A stretch of 64,000 nt of DNA, taken from Leucobacter viscericola (GTDB lineage: Bacteria > Actinomycetota > Actinomycetes > Actinomycetales > Microbacteriaceae). The notes under the pieces were generated by a model, which saw only the letters and a program-made list of their open reading frames with translations, searched no databases and was not told the DNA's origin. Both the position numbers and the translations under genes were made by a program. Shown here piece by piece: positions 18,884-31,079 of this stretch; the first letter of the stretch is position 1; the number at the start of each line of letters is the position of its first letter. Location: contig NZ_CP049863.1 of NCBI RefSeq assembly GCF_011299575.1, positions 1,550,001-1,614,000 on the forward strand. Reading direction: 5' to 3'.

Positions 18884-20788
18884 ATGCCGACCACTCTGCA
18901 GTCAGTCGTATTTCCGCAGGCAAAAGATCCCGATGTTCTGCCGCTGTACGCAGACCCCGAGACCTGGACAACGATCGACGAGAAGTCAGTCCGACTCAGT
19001 CAGCACGCGCACATCGACAGTGTGCTGTCTCGCTCAAGCTCGCGCGTTCGCCCGGGTGAGCGTATCTCGTACGCGAGCTACTTCAACGCGTTCCCCGCGG
19101 CCTACTGGCAACGATGGACGGTGGTGACCGAGGTTCGACTGGAACTGCGCACCCAGGGAGCCGGCACCGTCATCGTGTACCGCTCAAACTCGAGCGGTGT
19201 GCAGCAGCAGGTTGAGGCCCGCACGGTCACGGGATCCGCTACCACTTCCTTCGACCTGCCGCTCAAATCGTTCAGCGACGGCGGCTGGTACTGGTTCGAT
19301 CTCATCGCGAGCACCGAAGACCTGACGCTCGAGCAGGGATCCTGGACCACCGAGGCCGAGCCCGTCAACAAGGGCAAACTCAGCCTTGGAATGACCACCT
19401 ACAACAAGCCCGATTTCTGCGTCGCCACGCTCTCAAACATTGCCCAGAACTCGGCGCTCGTCGACGTGGTCGATCGAATCTTCCTGGTAGATCAGGGCAC
19501 CCAAAAGGTTCGCGACGAAAACGGCTTCGACGAGGTCGCCGCTCAGCTCGGTGACACCCTGCAGATCATTGAGCAGGGCAACCTCGGCGGATCCGGCGGC
19601 TTCGCTCGCTCCATGTCAGAAACGCTGGAGCGCGAAGACACCGACTTTTTGCTACTGCTTGACGACGACGTTGAGTTTGAGACCGAAAGCGCGCTTCGAG
19701 CGCTGCAGTTCGGCCGATTCAGCCGCACTCCCGTTATCGTTGGCGGCCACATGTTCGACCTGCTCGACAAGCCTGTGATGCACGCCTGGGCAGAGGTCGT
19801 ACGCCCTGGCCCGTTCATGTGGGGCCCCTCCTTCGAAGAGCAGCATCGCCACGACTTCCGTGAGAGCAACCTGCGCCAGACCAAGTGGATGCACGCGCGC
19901 CTCGACTCCGATTACAACGGCTGGTGGATGTGCCTGATCCCGAAGAAGATCATCGCCGAGATCGGTCTCTCGCTTCCGGTCTTCATCAAATGGGACGACG
20001 CCGAATACGGACTGCGCGCAAAGGCTGCCGGGTATCGCACGGTGTCGCTGCCGGGTGTTGCGCTGTGGCACGTCTCGTGGGTCGATAAAGACGACTCGCA
20101 GGACTGGCAGGCCTTCTTCCACACCCGCAACCGCATCATCGCGGGCCTGCTGCACTCAGACGCGGCGGGTGGCGGGCGGTTGATCCAGAACAGCAGCCGT
20201 CAGGATCTCAAGAAGCTTCTGAACATGCAGTACTACGCGACGCAGCTGTCGATCGACGGCATGCGATCCATCTTTGACGGCCCCGGTGCACTGCACAAGA
20301 GCATCTCCACGGACATGCCCGCGGCTCGGGCCCACGCCGCGGACTTCCCCGAGACCCGCATCTATCGCTCTGACGACCCGGAGGCGCCCAGCGCATTCGG
20401 GGGCAGGGCCCTTCCTCTTCTTGAGGATCCCGATGACTACCCCACGGGTGTGCAGCTCGCGCTCTTCACGCTGAAAACCGTGCCAAAACACTGGCTGCGC
20501 AAAAACAACGAGTCGGACCAGCACGCCCCCGAACTCGAGTACTCAAAGGCCGACTCCCTGTGGTGGCGAATCCCGCGGCACCACAGTGTTGTCATCGGCG
20601 CAGCCGACGGCAGCGGCAAGATGTGGTACCGCCACGATCAGGCGAAATTCCGCCGCTTGCTGAAGGAATCGCGCCAGCTGGCGCGCCGCCTGGAAAAGAA
20701 CTGGGATCGGCTGGCAGAGGCGTACAAGGCAGCACTTCCAGAGATCACCTCCGTTGAGGAGTGGCGCAAGACCTTTGACGGGCGATAA
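18884..20788 (+). CDS. GlfT2-like galactofuranosyltransferase
   Basis: 634 residues, the size of mycobacterial GlfT2. An N-terminal beta-rich domain (about 1-160) is followed by a GT-A domain with KLSLGMTTYNKPDFC, the Gly-rich QGNLGGSGGFARSM, the metal-binding LLLLDDDVEFE, the acceptor-side NGWWMCLIP, the catalytic-base region FIKWDDAEYGLRA and the later LWHVSWVDKDD. A helical C-terminal domain ends the protein. GlfT2 polymerises galactofuranose from UDP-Galf. The nearby glf gene makes that donor, which supports the call. An in-frame GTG at 18866 would add six residues; the ATG at 18884 is preferred. It ends just before a very strong hairpin. Confidence 0.87.
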   Translation: MPTTLQSVVFPQAKDPDVLPLYADPETWTTIDEKSVRLSQHAHIDSVLSRSSSRVRPGERISYASYFNAFPAAYWQRWTVVTEVRLELRTQGAGTVIVYRSNSSGVQQQVEARTVTGSATTSFDLPLKSFSDGGWYWFDLIASTEDLTLEQGSWTTEAEPVNKGKLSLGMTTYNKPDFCVATLSNIAQNSALVDVVDRIFLVDQGTQKVRDENGFDEVAAQLGDTLQIIEQGNLGGSGGFARSMSETLEREDTDFLLLLDDDVEFETESALRALQFGRFSRTPVIVGGHMFDLLDKPVMHAWAEVVRPGPFMWGPSFEEQHRHDFRESNLRQTKWMHARLDSDYNGWWMCLIPKKIIAEIGLSLPVFIKWDDAEYGLRAKAAGYRTVSLPGVALWHVSWVDKDDSQDWQAFFHTRNRIIAGLLHSDAAGGGRLIQNSSRQDLKKLLNMQYYATQLSIDGMRSIFDGPGALHKSISTDMPAARAHAADFPETRIYRSDDPEAPSAFGGRALPLLEDPDDYPTGVQLALFTLKTVPKHWLRKNNESDQHAPELEYSKADSLWWRIPRHHSVVIGAADGSGKMWYRHDQAKFRRLLKESRQLARRLEKNWDRLAEAYKAALPEITSVEEWRKTFDGR

Positions 20789-20828
20789 CTCCCGCTAGCC
20801 CGCGTGCGGCTCGCGTCACGCGCACAAC

Positions 20829-20868
20829 GACTGAGGGCCAGGATCCTTGCGGATCCTGGCCCTCAGTC
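20829..20868. terminator. Long perfect hairpin between convergent genes
   Basis: An 18-bp uninterrupted stem (20829-20846 pairing with 20851-20868) with the 4-nt loop TTGC lies between the convergent ends of the GlfT2-like gene and the metzincin gene. There is no run of T on either side. It is probably a bidirectional terminator or an mRNA 3'-end stabiliser. Confidence 0.75.
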
Positions 20869-20882
20869 ATACTGCCTGATTG

Positions 20883-23536
20883 TTAGTGCTTGAGGCGGTA
20901 CAGGAATGCTCCCATGGCCTCGCGGGTCACGCTGCCCTTCGGGCTATACACGGGCTTACCGCTCGGCTGCCTCGTCCCGGTGGAGAGACCGGACTTGTAC
21001 ATCCAGGTGATCTCCTTGTAGAACTTCTGCCCCTTCCGCACGTCCGCAAACGGGGATGTCGACGGAGCCTTGTAGCCCTTCGGCTTCTGCATGCGGTACA
21101 TGAACGCGGCCATCGCCTCGCGGCTTACAGCGGCCTTCGGGTCGTAGAACCGCTGGCCATTCCGCATCGTTCCGGTGGAAAGACCTGATGTGTACATCCA
21201 GGAGATTTCCTTGTAGAACTTCTGCCCCTTCTGCACGTCCACGAACGGAGACTTGGCCGGAGCCTTGTAGTTCTTCGGGGCGTTCATCCGGTACAGGAAT
21301 GCAGCCATAGCTTCACGGGTCACGTTTGCCTTCGGCGCGTAGACCGCACCCTTGGCGGTCCTGGTTCCAGTTGAGGTGCCGGATGACTTCATCCAGTTGA
21401 TCTCGTTGTAGAACTTCTGCCCGTAGAGCACGTCAATGAATGGCGGGCTCACCACGGTCCTCGTGGCGGATGTCGCTCCCTTGCCCGAAACCCAACCAGC
21501 CGCGTAGGGCTTAACATTCACCGTAATCTTCTGGTTAATGTCGGCCGCGGTTGTCCTGTAGCTCGCGCCCGTAGCACCCTTGATCGCGCTTCCGTTGCGG
21601 AGCCACTGGTAGCGGTCAGAGACCTTGCTCGGTGCCGTACCGTAGGTGACCGCCCATTTGCCCGTCAGCTTCGCCGTCAGCGTCTTACCGGCGATAAGCG
21701 ATCCGCCCTCTTTCACAGAGGTCGAGGCTACCTTGCCGCCATCTTTGAAGCCCTTGTACTCGATACGAACTGTGGCGGTGGCACCGGATGCGGATTGCAC
21801 AACAACTCGCGCGGTATCACCATAAGGCATCACGCTATGACCAGCTCGCATTCCCTGCCAGCGCTTTCCACTGAACCAGGGCGAAAGGACCACATCGCGA
21901 CTGCCAAAGACCTTGTCACCGTTCATGACGCGAACGCCCGGTCCCAGAATGTCAGTTCCGTTGGTAAGTAGGTTCGTGGACCATTTCAAGCCCCGATCCT
22001 GACCAGTACCGTTGCGATATTCCACGTATAGCGTTCGCCCGGGGCTGGGAGTAGCGACTCGTAGGCCTCGAACCCCGCTCGTAGCGCTTGCCGCATTTAT
22101 CGTAAAGGTTTGCACCGCGCTACCGGACGCGTTTACCTCTCGCAGCATGGAGCTCGTTGTCACTCCGAGTAAATTCTTTTGTGCAATAGGCAGCACAGCT
22201 GGCACTTTACCCCACCCTTGATAGTAGGGGCCCATGACGCTGATGTAGTCACCATAGTCGATGTCCTGACATCCCGTGCTCGCGCTCGGCCTGCCCGTAG
22301 AAGCCGGAACCGCTACGTCAAACTTGGGATTCGGGCACTGACGTGCATCACTGTGTGCCAGGCCAAAGGTATGGCCAATTTCATGCGCGAACGGCTGAAG
22401 CATATCCGAGACGGGCTGGCCTCCTCGCTTACCAAGGTCTACCCAGGTGACACCGCCCTGATGAATTGTCTGGGATTGGGACATCAGTGCCAGTCCAACA
22501 GTAGGACCGCTGCAGTTGTTATTTACAAAAATCGCAAGGTGCTGCCCACTCGTCAAAAATGCGTAAGCGTTAGAATAGCCGAGGTCGTGAATTGCCTGGT
22601 TCCAAAGTGCGTATTGATCACAGTTATTACTGTTGCTCATTACTTTGTAACTTGCCTCTGGCAACGAAGGCACGATGCCGTTGGTCTGAACGTTCCAGTA
22701 ACTCGAAGCACCCTTAACCAGAGTCTGCATTTCTGTCTTGGTGGGTTGAGCAGCCGCGTTCCCCCCAAAGTAACGGATATGAACTGGATGGCTCTTCTTG
22801 ACCAGTGCTGCTTGCGCCGAGCCGTCGTCTTTGAGATCAGTGTCAGCACCAGTCTCGTCAGCCGCCGTGTTGCTATCCTCAACGCCAACTCCTGAAGCGA
22901 CTAGGAGTCCGCCACCTTCCATCGTGGCATCAGCGACGCTCTCGGCAACTGCCGTTTCCGTCAGAGGACCCTCGCTCGCAATTTTGTCACTCATCGCTTC
23001 AACCACAGCTGACGGTAATTCAACCTCGCCCGAGAAAGTGTCTCCGCTCTCAAGCGCTCCCTGGGATTTCTCGGTGTCAACTTCTACAAGACCGATCTGC
23101 TCAGTCGCAACAATCGTCTTGCTCTCACTCGTGGCTGGCTTTTCACCCGCTTCAAATTGCTCGATTGTCTGCACATCAGCTTCTACTGGGGCCGTATATA
23201 TCTGCCCCGATACCTTCAAAGTTGCTGGGGCCGTGTCAACGGTGGGAGCTTCTGGCTCGCCCGTCTCTCCGGTGGGCTTCGGAGCCGATTCCGTATCATT
23301 AGAAGTCTCTACTTCATCCTCTGACGTATTCTCAGCCCGAATGCGTCGCCATCGGTGCCGTCGGAGTCACTTGTATTTTCAAGATCGTCGTTGTCGCCCG
23401 CTGCCGGGTTCTGATCATCAACGATGGTTACGTCGTCCTCAGGGGCGAGGGGGTCCAACGCGTTCGCCGGGGCTACGCTCAAAGCCAGCAGCAGCGCCAG
23501 CGCACCCCCAGCTATGGACTTAACTATTGTTCGCAA
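20883..23536 (-). CDS. Secreted metzincin metalloprotease with S-layer-homology-like repeats, frame broken near the N-terminus
   Basis: The 5' part (23536-23309) encodes a signal peptide (VKSIAGGALALLLALS then APANA) and an acidic stretch, then stops. The rest continues in another frame; one added G in the GGG at 23338-23336 (minus strand) joins them into about 885 residues. The order is then an acidic prodomain-like region, a metzincin domain with zinc motif HEIGHTFGLAHSD (codons about 22385-22347) and Met-turn ISVMG, an Ig-like domain (YQWLRNGSAIKGATGASY), and three C-terminal SLH-like repeats (FVDVQKGQKFYKEISWM, VTREAMAAFLYR). This fits a cell-wall-attached protease. The TTG at 23536 has GGAAGG 6 nt before it. 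The 5' half looks lower in GC than its neighbours. Without repair, translation could start only at the TTG at 23219, with no export signal. Confidence 0.82.
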
Positions 23537-23542
23537 TATGCA

Positions 23543-23548
23543 CCTTCC
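23543..23548 (-). promoter_or_regulatory. Ribosome binding site for the metzincin TTG start
   Basis: GGAAGG on the minus strand, 6 nt before the TTG at 23536. It supports the signal-peptide-encoding frame as the true start of the broken gene. Confidence 0.65.
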
Positions 23549-23566
23549 GCACGATAAATGAACCGT

Positions 23567-23593
23567 CCCCCAAACGAAGAGTTTATGCGGGGG
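23567..23593 (-). terminator. Possible terminator downstream of glf
   Basis: CCCCC/GGGGG and AAAC/GTTT arms form a bulged hairpin (23567-23593) in the 105-bp gap between glf and the metzincin gene. On the minus strand it is not followed by a good U-tract, so the call is weak. Confidence 0.35.
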
Positions 23594-23641
23594 TTTAGAA
23601 GATGTCGAACTTCAGGGTGTATTGCGAACCAATTGAAAGGT

Positions 23642-24892
<1,251 letters not shown>

Positions 24893-24918
24893 TCACCCGA
24901 CGAAAGATACGGACGTAC

Positions 24919-26832
24919 ATGAGCTGGATCGACGCCCTTCCCACAGTCTTAGCGAGCGCAGCACTTCTGCTCGTTCCCGGACTAGCAGTTGGCTGGTTCA
25001 TTGGGCTGCGGAGACTCTGGCTCTGGGCGCTTGCCCCCGCCGTGTCAATCACACTGTTGAGCGCAGCATCAGTTGTGCTCCCACTGATTGGCGTCTCCTG
25101 GAACCCGGTATCAGCGCTCCTCTTCGCTGCCGTTTTCGGCGCACTCATTGTGTGCCTCTTCAGATTCGCCCTCCGCGCGAAGTTCGATTTCGCCCCCACG
25201 GAGAGCGGTCGATCCTGGCCCACTATCGTGGCGTGGGCCTTCTGCTCGATTGTTCTCATCACCATCACCGTGACATCGATCGGCAAGCCAGAGGCGTTCT
25301 CGCAGACATTCGACAACGTCTTCCACCTCAATGCCATCGCGTTTATCGGTGATACCGGTTCAGCTTCACCCTTCGACATTACGGTTCTCACTACCCCCGA
25401 CGGTGCCCGCGGCTTCTACCCCGATGCCTACCACGCTCTCGTGCAGCTTGCCCAGCAGTTCACCGGGGCGTCCATTCCCCTCGCCATCAACGCGTTCAAT
25501 ATCGCGGTGCTCGCTGCGGTTTGGCCGGCCGGCATCCTGCTGCTCTCTCGCCAGATCGCGGGTTCCTCGCGCGCAGCGACAATCGCAACCGGAATCCTCG
25601 CAGCGGCGCTGCCGGCGTTCCCCCTCAACATGTTGCTCTACGGTGTGCTCTACCCCTATTTTTTGGGCCTCACACTTTTGCCAGCAGCTCTTGCGCTCGT
25701 ACTCAACCTGATCGGGGTCTCGCGCGAGAACCGCGTTACGACGCTGTGGCCGCACATCGTGTTACTCGCGGGGGTCCTATTTGGGGTTGCGATGGCCCAC
25801 CCGGGCGCAACGATGGGTGTACTCGCTCTCGCGGCTCCCTCGGCAACCGCCGCGTTTATTAACGGCTGGGCCAAACTCACCGCGAAGCAGAAGAAGCAGC
25901 GAAGCCTGGGCTTCGGCATCTTTGTGGTGTTTGGATTGACGGTAATCGTCGTGCTTCGCCAGGGTGACTGGTGGCGAGACACAAGGATGTCTGTGTTCGA
26001 GGCAGTCAAGCAGATCGTAACGCTTTCGCTCGAAGGCTACGGGCTCCCCCTCTTGACTGCCGCCCTCGTGCTGTTCGGTCTTGTCATTGCAATTCGCCGC
26101 AAAGACGTGATTGGTGGCGCGGTTGTTGGCATGTGGGTCGTCGTGGCGATTCTGTACGTGCTGGCCGCGAGCGTCAAACCACCGATCCTGCGGGTTCCAA
26201 CCTGGCTCTGGTACGGCGACTCCCCCCGACTCTCGGCCATTTTTGTAATCACGGTGATCCCCATTGGAGTACTGGCCGTTCGCTGGATCGTGGACGCCCT
26301 CGCCAAACGAACGCGTCCATCTTGGATCAGCGAGGTTGTTGTGCTCCTGGTTGTCGCTGCTGTCGCGCTCACCACCTCGGGATACGAGCGGCTCTCGATC
26401 ATCATCCACCAGGTCTACGAGCTCAAGCCAGATGCGCGCCTAGTTTCGCAGGATGAAGTCGCCCTGCTGAAGCGCCTCCCCTCCGAGGTAGCCCCTGATG
26501 AGGTGATCGCGGGCAGCCCCTGGACGGGCACTGCCCTGGCCTACGCGTTTGCGGATCGGCACGTGCTGTACCCGCACATCCTCATGAACAACGTGGGTAA
26601 GGATCGAAAGCTCGTTATGGAGTCCCTCAAGAACGCGGATACTGATCCCGCGGTCTGCAAGGCAGCCGACCGGCTCAACGTACGCTACGTGCTCGACTTC
26701 GGCACGAATGAGATCAAGCCCGAAGAGCGCCACAAGTACCCCGGTATCGAGGGGCTCAGCGGTTCCCCCCTGTTCAAACTGGTTGACCAGGAGGGAAACG
26801 CAAAACTCTATCGGTTTACGGGCTGCGGGTAG
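24919..26832 (+). CDS. Large polytopic membrane protein, GT-C/DUF6541-like
   Basis: 637 residues with about twelve or more membrane segments, then a soluble C-terminal domain of about 170 residues. After the first few segments a loop reads EAFSQTFDNVFHLNAIAFI, with Asp and His where GT-C glycosyltransferases carry their catalytic acidic loop. The C-terminal domain contains PWTGTALAYAFADRHVLYPH and RLNVRYVLDFGTN. This layout is that of actinobacterial DUF6541-type proteins, which are candidate arabinofuranosyl- or other polyprenyl-phosphate-sugar transferases. Substrate unknown. The ATG at 24919 is preferred to an in-frame GTG at 24871. Confidence 0.7.
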   Translation: MSWIDALPTVLASAALLLVPGLAVGWFIGLRRLWLWALAPAVSITLLSAASVVLPLIGVSWNPVSALLFAAVFGALIVCLFRFALRAKFDFAPTESGRSWPTIVAWAFCSIVLITITVTSIGKPEAFSQTFDNVFHLNAIAFIGDTGSASPFDITVLTTPDGARGFYPDAYHALVQLAQQFTGASIPLAINAFNIAVLAAVWPAGILLLSRQIAGSSRAATIATGILAAALPAFPLNMLLYGVLYPYFLGLTLLPAALALVLNLIGVSRENRVTTLWPHIVLLAGVLFGVAMAHPGATMGVLALAAPSATAAFINGWAKLTAKQKKQRSLGFGIFVVFGLTVIVVLRQGDWWRDTRMSVFEAVKQIVTLSLEGYGLPLLTAALVLFGLVIAIRRKDVIGGAVVGMWVVVAILYVLAASVKPPILRVPTWLWYGDSPRLSAIFVITVIPIGVLAVRWIVDALAKRTRPSWISEVVVLLVVAAVALTTSGYERLSIIIHQVYELKPDARLVSQDEVALLKRLPSEVAPDEVIAGSPWTGTALAYAFADRHVLYPHILMNNVGKDRKLVMESLKNADTDPAVCKAADRLNVRYVLDFGTNEIKPEERHKYPGIEGLSGSPLFKLVDQEGNAKLYRFTGCG

Positions 26833-26852
26833 CCAGCTCGCCTGCCTGCGGT

Positions 26853-27767
26853 CTAGCCGAGCGCTTTGGTGATCGTGTCTACCACGAGGTCGAGCTGGTC
26901 GTTGTAGATGTAATGGCCGCTTGTCTTGGCAACGACCATGTTGCTATCAGAAGACAGCGCCAACCATTCCTTTTGGCCAGCAACCCAGATCTCGTCGAGC
27001 TGGGTACCGTACGTGGGAATCTCGGCAAAGAGGTCAAGTCCGTGGCGGATAACCGTCAGCGGAGTCTTGCCGATCGGGGCGAGTGGATCACCGGTCAAAA
27101 TCATGCGCTCGGGGTTATCGCCACTGGTCATGCTCATGATCTCCGCACGGGAGGCCCCCGCAGCTTCGTCCGCAGGCTCAGTCTCCGGAATCAGTTTGAG
27201 AATCTCCGTGATCGCGCTGGGTGGCGTCGCGTCGATCAGCACGACCGAGGCGACATCATCGGGGTAGTCGGCGGCATACTGCGCAGCGATCATCCCACCC
27301 GAAGAGTGTCCCGCGAGCGTTATGGAATCGCTCTGAACGACTTCCTTGGTCACAGAGTGCAACAGGGCCGCGGCATCCTTTAGCGTCTGAGTCTGCTTTG
27401 GTGCGGGCACGTCCCCGGTGCCGGGACGGTCATACGAACACACGCGAGTTTCATGAGCGATCTTGTCCTGCAGATCCTTCATGGCAGTAAGGGAATCTCC
27501 CGCACCCGTGATGAGCACAACGGTCGGCTTGCCGGAGTCCGCCGGACCGCTGCACTCGGTGTGAACGGAGACACCGTCGACGTCAACGTCCGTGCTCGTT
27601 CGTTTCGGTGGGGTTGCGTTGCTGCTCGACTCGGCGGCCGATGCACTGTCGGTTTTGGTTTTGGCGGGGGTGGACGCGGTCGCGCAGCCGCTGAGCAGGA
27701 CGATGAGCGCAGCTGTGGCACCGAGTGTGACGCTGAGGCTGGCAGTCTGACGTGGGGCACGGTTCAT
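26853..27767 (-). CDS. Alpha/beta-hydrolase lipoprotein
   Basis: 304 residues. The signal peptide ends in the lipobox LLSGC, followed by a Ser/Thr/Ala-rich linker and an alpha/beta-hydrolase domain. That domain has PTVVLITGAGDS near its start, the nucleophile elbow TLAGHSSGGMIAAQYA, VVLIDATPP after the core, and a likely catalytic His in KTSGHYIYND. It is probably an outer-face esterase or lipase; the substrate is unknown. GGAGAG lies 5 nt before the ATG at 27767, and a frame extension to 27824 is judged not translated. It converges on the GT-C-like gene (20 bp apart). Confidence 0.85.
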   Translation of the reverse strand: MNRAPRQTASLSVTLGATAALIVLLSGCATASTPAKTKTDSASAAESSSNATPPKRTSTDVDVDGVSVHTECSGPADSGKPTVVLITGAGDSLTAMKDLQDKIAHETRVCSYDRPGTGDVPAPKQTQTLKDAAALLHSVTKEVVQSDSITLAGHSSGGMIAAQYAADYPDDVASVVLIDATPPSAITEILKLIPETEPADEAAGASRAEIMSMTSGDNPERMILTGDPLAPIGKTPLTVIRHGLDLFAEIPTYGTQLDEIWVAGQKEWLALSSDSNMVVAKTSGHYIYNDQLDLVVDTITKALG

Positions 27768-28000
27768 GGAGGCTCTCCGTATCGGGTTGGGGGATGTACG
27801 TTGCCGGAGGGGCAACCGCCTCACTGCCGACCAACTCGGTCCACGCTAACGGAGCGAACAAGCCAGGGGTGAATCGAAGAGGGCATGCTGTAGCAACACT
27901 CCACCTGAATGCATCGGGCTTCTTAGATAGTCACCGAGTCTTCCGTGTCGCGTAAGTTTCGGGCCGTTATCCACTCTGCAGCGCAGGCATGGCACCCGGT
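27768..28000. other. Intergenic region between two minus-strand genes
   Basis: 233 bp between the upstream SGNH-acyltransferase gene and the lipoprotein hydrolase gene. It should contain the hydrolase promoter. Apart from a small hairpin (GTTGCC and GGCAAC arms around 27800) no clear signal was seen. Confidence 0.5.
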
Positions 28001-30106
28001 TTACGAGCTGCGACTCAGCAGCGGTTTCAGTTCTCGCGCGAACCAGCCCTTGAGTGAATTCGCGTACATTCCGGTGAAGTGGTTGTCGTCGCTGTAGACC
28101 ACCAGGTCGCCGCTAATCATGTGACACGTGCCGTCCGGGCACACCATCTGGTGGGTGTCGAGCACGCTGATTCCCATCGCGGTCGCAGCTGCGGTTAACC
28201 AGTCGGGATCTTGCTCAACAAACCACGAGCAGGCGTCATCAACAGGCCCTTGCTCTATCAGACACTGCGCCCCATTGAGTCGCACACCATCGGCACCGAC
28301 GAACCCGACGGAGGGCGCGTCACGCATCACAATCACCTGTTTTCCGGCGTCGCGAAGCCGGTTAAGCGCGGGAGTGGGATCCACATCCCCCGCGACCAGG
28401 TCCGCGCGAATACTGACGATGACGGTGTCGATCGTGGGATCAGCCTCGATCGCACTCAGTTGTTGTTCGCTCCACTCGCGGCAGCGGGCAGCGTCCTCGC
28501 TACTGAGGCTGTCTCGGGAGTCAACAAGCTCGCACGACGCGCGCGATTCCATACGCAGCCCCCATCCTTCCTCCGCAGCGAGCTGCTGAAGAGGCGCGGC
28601 AAACTGCTCCGCGTGCGAATCGCCGAGCAGCATAATTTGGTTACCCTCGCCCGGGAAATCGCATGAGCGTTCCACCTCGGTTGCCACCTTTTGACGGGTG
28701 CAGTGATCCTTGCCGACACCAGTGCGGAACCACAGCCACGGAGTGTCTTCCTGCGCGAAGGTGGGATCGATCAGCGCCTCTTCGTAGGCGTGAGGATTGT
28801 CACACTTGTTGAGGATGGCATAGGCACCTACACACTGCTGTGTTCCGCTTTGGGTATTCTCGCCACTCAGCAGCGACTCGATAGCTGCCCGTCGCTGATC
28901 CACGTCTTGCTGGATCGCGACAATCTGCGAGGCAGCCAACCCGATCACGGCGCCGACGGCAACCACCATCAACCCAAACGTGGCGCTGCGGCGCTTCAAT
29001 ATGCCGGGCGCTTTGCGTATCGGATCCTCAACGAACCTGAGCGTCAGCCAGGCAAGCGCCAGCGTGACGGGAATAACGACTAGTGCGCGTCGCCAGCCCC
29101 AGCCGACCGCTGGCGCGGCCGCGGTGATCGCGAGGATGAGCGGCCAGTGCCACAGATACACCGAGTACGAGGTGTCGCCGAGGAACTGGACGGCCCGGTT
29201 ATGAGTGAGACGCTGCGGAGCGAACTTCCAACCCGCGGAGTCGGTATCACCGCACCAGATGAGGATCGCGGTCGCGGCGACCGGGATCAACGCGATCGCA
29301 CCAGGAAAGGGTGTGGCAGCCCCGAATAGGATCGCGGATCCCGCAATCGCACCCACCGCGATGATGCTGAGCACTCCACGTGACGCAGCCGAGAACTTTG
29401 CCGCGGGAACCATCGCAACGAGGCCACCCAGCGCAAATTCCCACGCCCTGGTCGTGGTAAGGAAGTAAGCGGAAGGCTGAGATCTCGCGGTCTCAAGCAC
29501 TGAGAACGCGAGCGACAGCACGAGAACGGCTATGAGCGCACCAAGGATGAATCCGCGCTTGGGCTTCTTAACGAGCGCAGCGATTCCGATTGCCACCACG
29601 ATGATGAGTGGCCAGACAAGATAGAACTGCTCCTCGATCGACAGCGACCAGTAGTGCTGCACGAGCGTTGGAGGGAATGCAGCGTTGAGGTAGTCGATCG
29701 AGTTTGCGGCGAGTCGCCAGTTAAGAACGTAGCCCGCCGCGAATCCAATATCGCCGTAGTTTTGCGGGCGTGTGTTCGCGGGCATCACCGTCGCCGTGAG
29801 CGCTATGGTGACGAGCAGCACAAGGAGCGACGCGGGAATGAGCCGTCGAATGCGGCGCGCCCAAAACTCGGTGACCTTCACCCGGCCGGTGGTCTCAACT
29901 TCACGGAGTAGGTGCCCGGTGATCAGAAACCCGCTGATGACAAAAAAGATGTCGACGCCGATATAGCCACCGGGCAGGTGCTTCGGAAACAGGTGGAAGA
30001 CCACCACAAGCGCGACGGCGAGCGCACGCAACCCCTGAATGTCGAGACGCAGGCGTTTTGTGGCGGGCGGTTGCGCCTTACTCAAGCTAAGCGGCGCCAC
30101 CCTCAC
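28001..30106 (-). CDS. Acyltransferase-3/SGNH two-domain O-acyltransferase (OafA type), copy 1
   Basis: About 700 residues. An N-terminal acyltransferase-3 membrane domain of about ten segments begins [19 protein letters not shown] and includes [16 protein letters not shown] and [21 protein letters not shown]-terminal SGNH hydrolase domain has block [12 protein letters not shown] and the catalytic Asp/His block [12 protein letters not shown]. Such proteins carry acyl groups across the membrane and put them on exported polysaccharide. Start uncertain: GTG at 30106 (GGGA 8 nt before it) overlaps rmlA by 20 nt, and a TTG at 30085 just after the rmlA stop is also possible. A close paralogue lies at 46617. 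Confidence 0.88.
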   Translation of the reverse strand: MRVAPLSLSKAQPPATKRLRLDIQGLRALAVALVVVFHLFPKHLPGGYIGVDIFFVISGFLITGHLLREVETTGRVKVTEFWARRIRRLIPASLLVLLVTIALTATVMPANTRPQNYGDIGFAAGYVLNWRLAANSIDYLNAAFPPTLVQHYWSLSIEEQFYLVWPLIIVVAIGIAALVKKPKRGFILGALIAVLVLSLAFSVLETARSQPSAYFLTTTRAWEFALGGLVAMVPAAKFSAASRGVLSIIAVGAIAGSAILFGAATPFPGAIALIPVAATAILIWCGDTDSAGWKFAPQRLTHNRAVQFLGDTSYSVYLWHWPLILAITAAAPAVGWGWRRALVVIPVTLALAWLTLRFVEDPIRKAPGILKRRSATFGLMVVAVGAVIGLAASQIVAIQQDVDQRRAAIESLLSGENTQSGTQQCVGAYAILNKCDNPHAYEEALIDPTFAQEDTPWLWFRTGVGKDHCTRQKVATEVERSCDFPGEGNQIMLLGDSHAEQFAAPLQQLAAEEGWGLRMESRASCELVDSRDSLSSEDAARCREWSEQQLSAIEADPTIDTVIVSIRADLVAGDVDPTPALNRLRDAGKQVIVMRDAPSVGFVGADGVRLNGAQCLIEQGPVDDACSWFVEQDPDWLTAAATAMGISVLDTHQMVCPDGTCHMISGDLVVYSDDNHFTGMYANSLKGWFARELKPLLSRSS

Positions 30107-30962
30107 GCAAAATCCCATCGAGGTATGTACCGTAGCCGCTCTTGCGCAGGGGGGCTGCGAGCTCAGCGAGCTCCGCATCACTCACCCAGCCGTTTCGCCA
30201 CGCGATCTCTTCGAGGCACCCGATCTTAAAGCCCTGGCGATCCTCGATCACGCGCACATATTCCGAGGCCTGCATCATCGACTCAACCGTGCCCGTGTCG
30301 AGCCACGCCGTGCCGCGGTCGAGCGTCTGCACGTGCAGTTTGCCCGCATTCAAGTATTCTTCGTTGACCGTTGAGATCTCGAGTTCACCGCGGGCGCTCG
30401 GCTTGATGCCACTCGCGATCTTCACCACGTCATTGTCGTAGAAGTACAGGCCGGGAACGGCGAAGTTACTCTTCGGGTTCTCGGGTTTCTCCTCGATTGA
30501 CAGCGCGCGCATCTCAGCATCGAACTCGACCACACCGTAGGCCTTGGGGTTCGCAACGTGGTACGCAAACACCACGGCCCCGTCGACCTCCGTGTGCTTG
30601 CGCAGATTTGAGCCGAGTCCGGTGCCGTGGAAGATGTTGTCGCCGAGCACAAGCGCAACGCTGTCGTCTCCGATGAACTCCTCACCGATTGTGAACGCCT
30701 GAGCGAGCCCCTCTGGTTTCGGCTGTACGGCATATTCGAGGCGCATGCCCAACTGTGACCCGTCGCCGAGGAGTGCTTGGAACTGCTCGTTGTGCTCGGG
30801 GGTCGTGATGATGAGGATCTCGCGAACCCCCGCCATCATGAGCGTCGAAAGCGGGTAGTAGATCATTGGCTTATCGAAAATCGGCATCAGCTGCTTCGAG
30901 ATGCCCTTGGTGATTGGCCAAAGCCGGGTGCCGGAACCCCCGGCGAGAACGATGCCCTTCAC
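30087..30962 (-). CDS. rmlA: Glucose-1-phosphate thymidylyltransferase
   Basis: 291 residues, normal for the short (RmlA) form. The nucleotide-binding start [16 protein letters not shown] is followed by [53 protein letters not shown] and [10 protein letters not shown]. It makes dTDP-glucose from glucose-1-phosphate and dTTP, the first step of dTDP-L-rhamnose synthesis. The GTG at 30962 matches the family start, with a GAAAGG-like site about 11 nt upstream. A longer frame to 31052 is not needed. It lies upstream of and overlaps the SGNH-acyltransferase, and diverges from the 31080 acyltransferase. Confidence 0.96.
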   Translation of the reverse strand: MKGIVLAGGSGTRLWPITKGISKQLMPIFDKPMIYYPLSTLMMAGVREILIITTPEHNEQFQALLGDGSQLGMRLEYAVQPKPEGLAQAFTIGEEFIGDDSVALVLGDNIFHGTGLGSNLRKHTEVDGAVVFAYHVANPKAYGVVEFDAEMRALSIEEKPENPKSNFAVPGLYFYDNDVVKIASGIKPSARGELEISTVNEEYLNAGKLHVQTLDRGTAWLDTGTVESMMQASEYVRVIEDRQGFKIGCLEEIAWRNGWVSDAELAELAAPLRKSGYGTYLDGILREGGAA

Positions 30963-31079
30963 GCGTACCACTGCCTTTCGTCGTGTTGCCCAACAGCCTA
31001 TTCCACGCAGCCGATTCACCATCGCAGCTAGACTGCCTGAGGCGCAATTCACCAGAGCTGCAAGATTTCAGGGAGCAAC

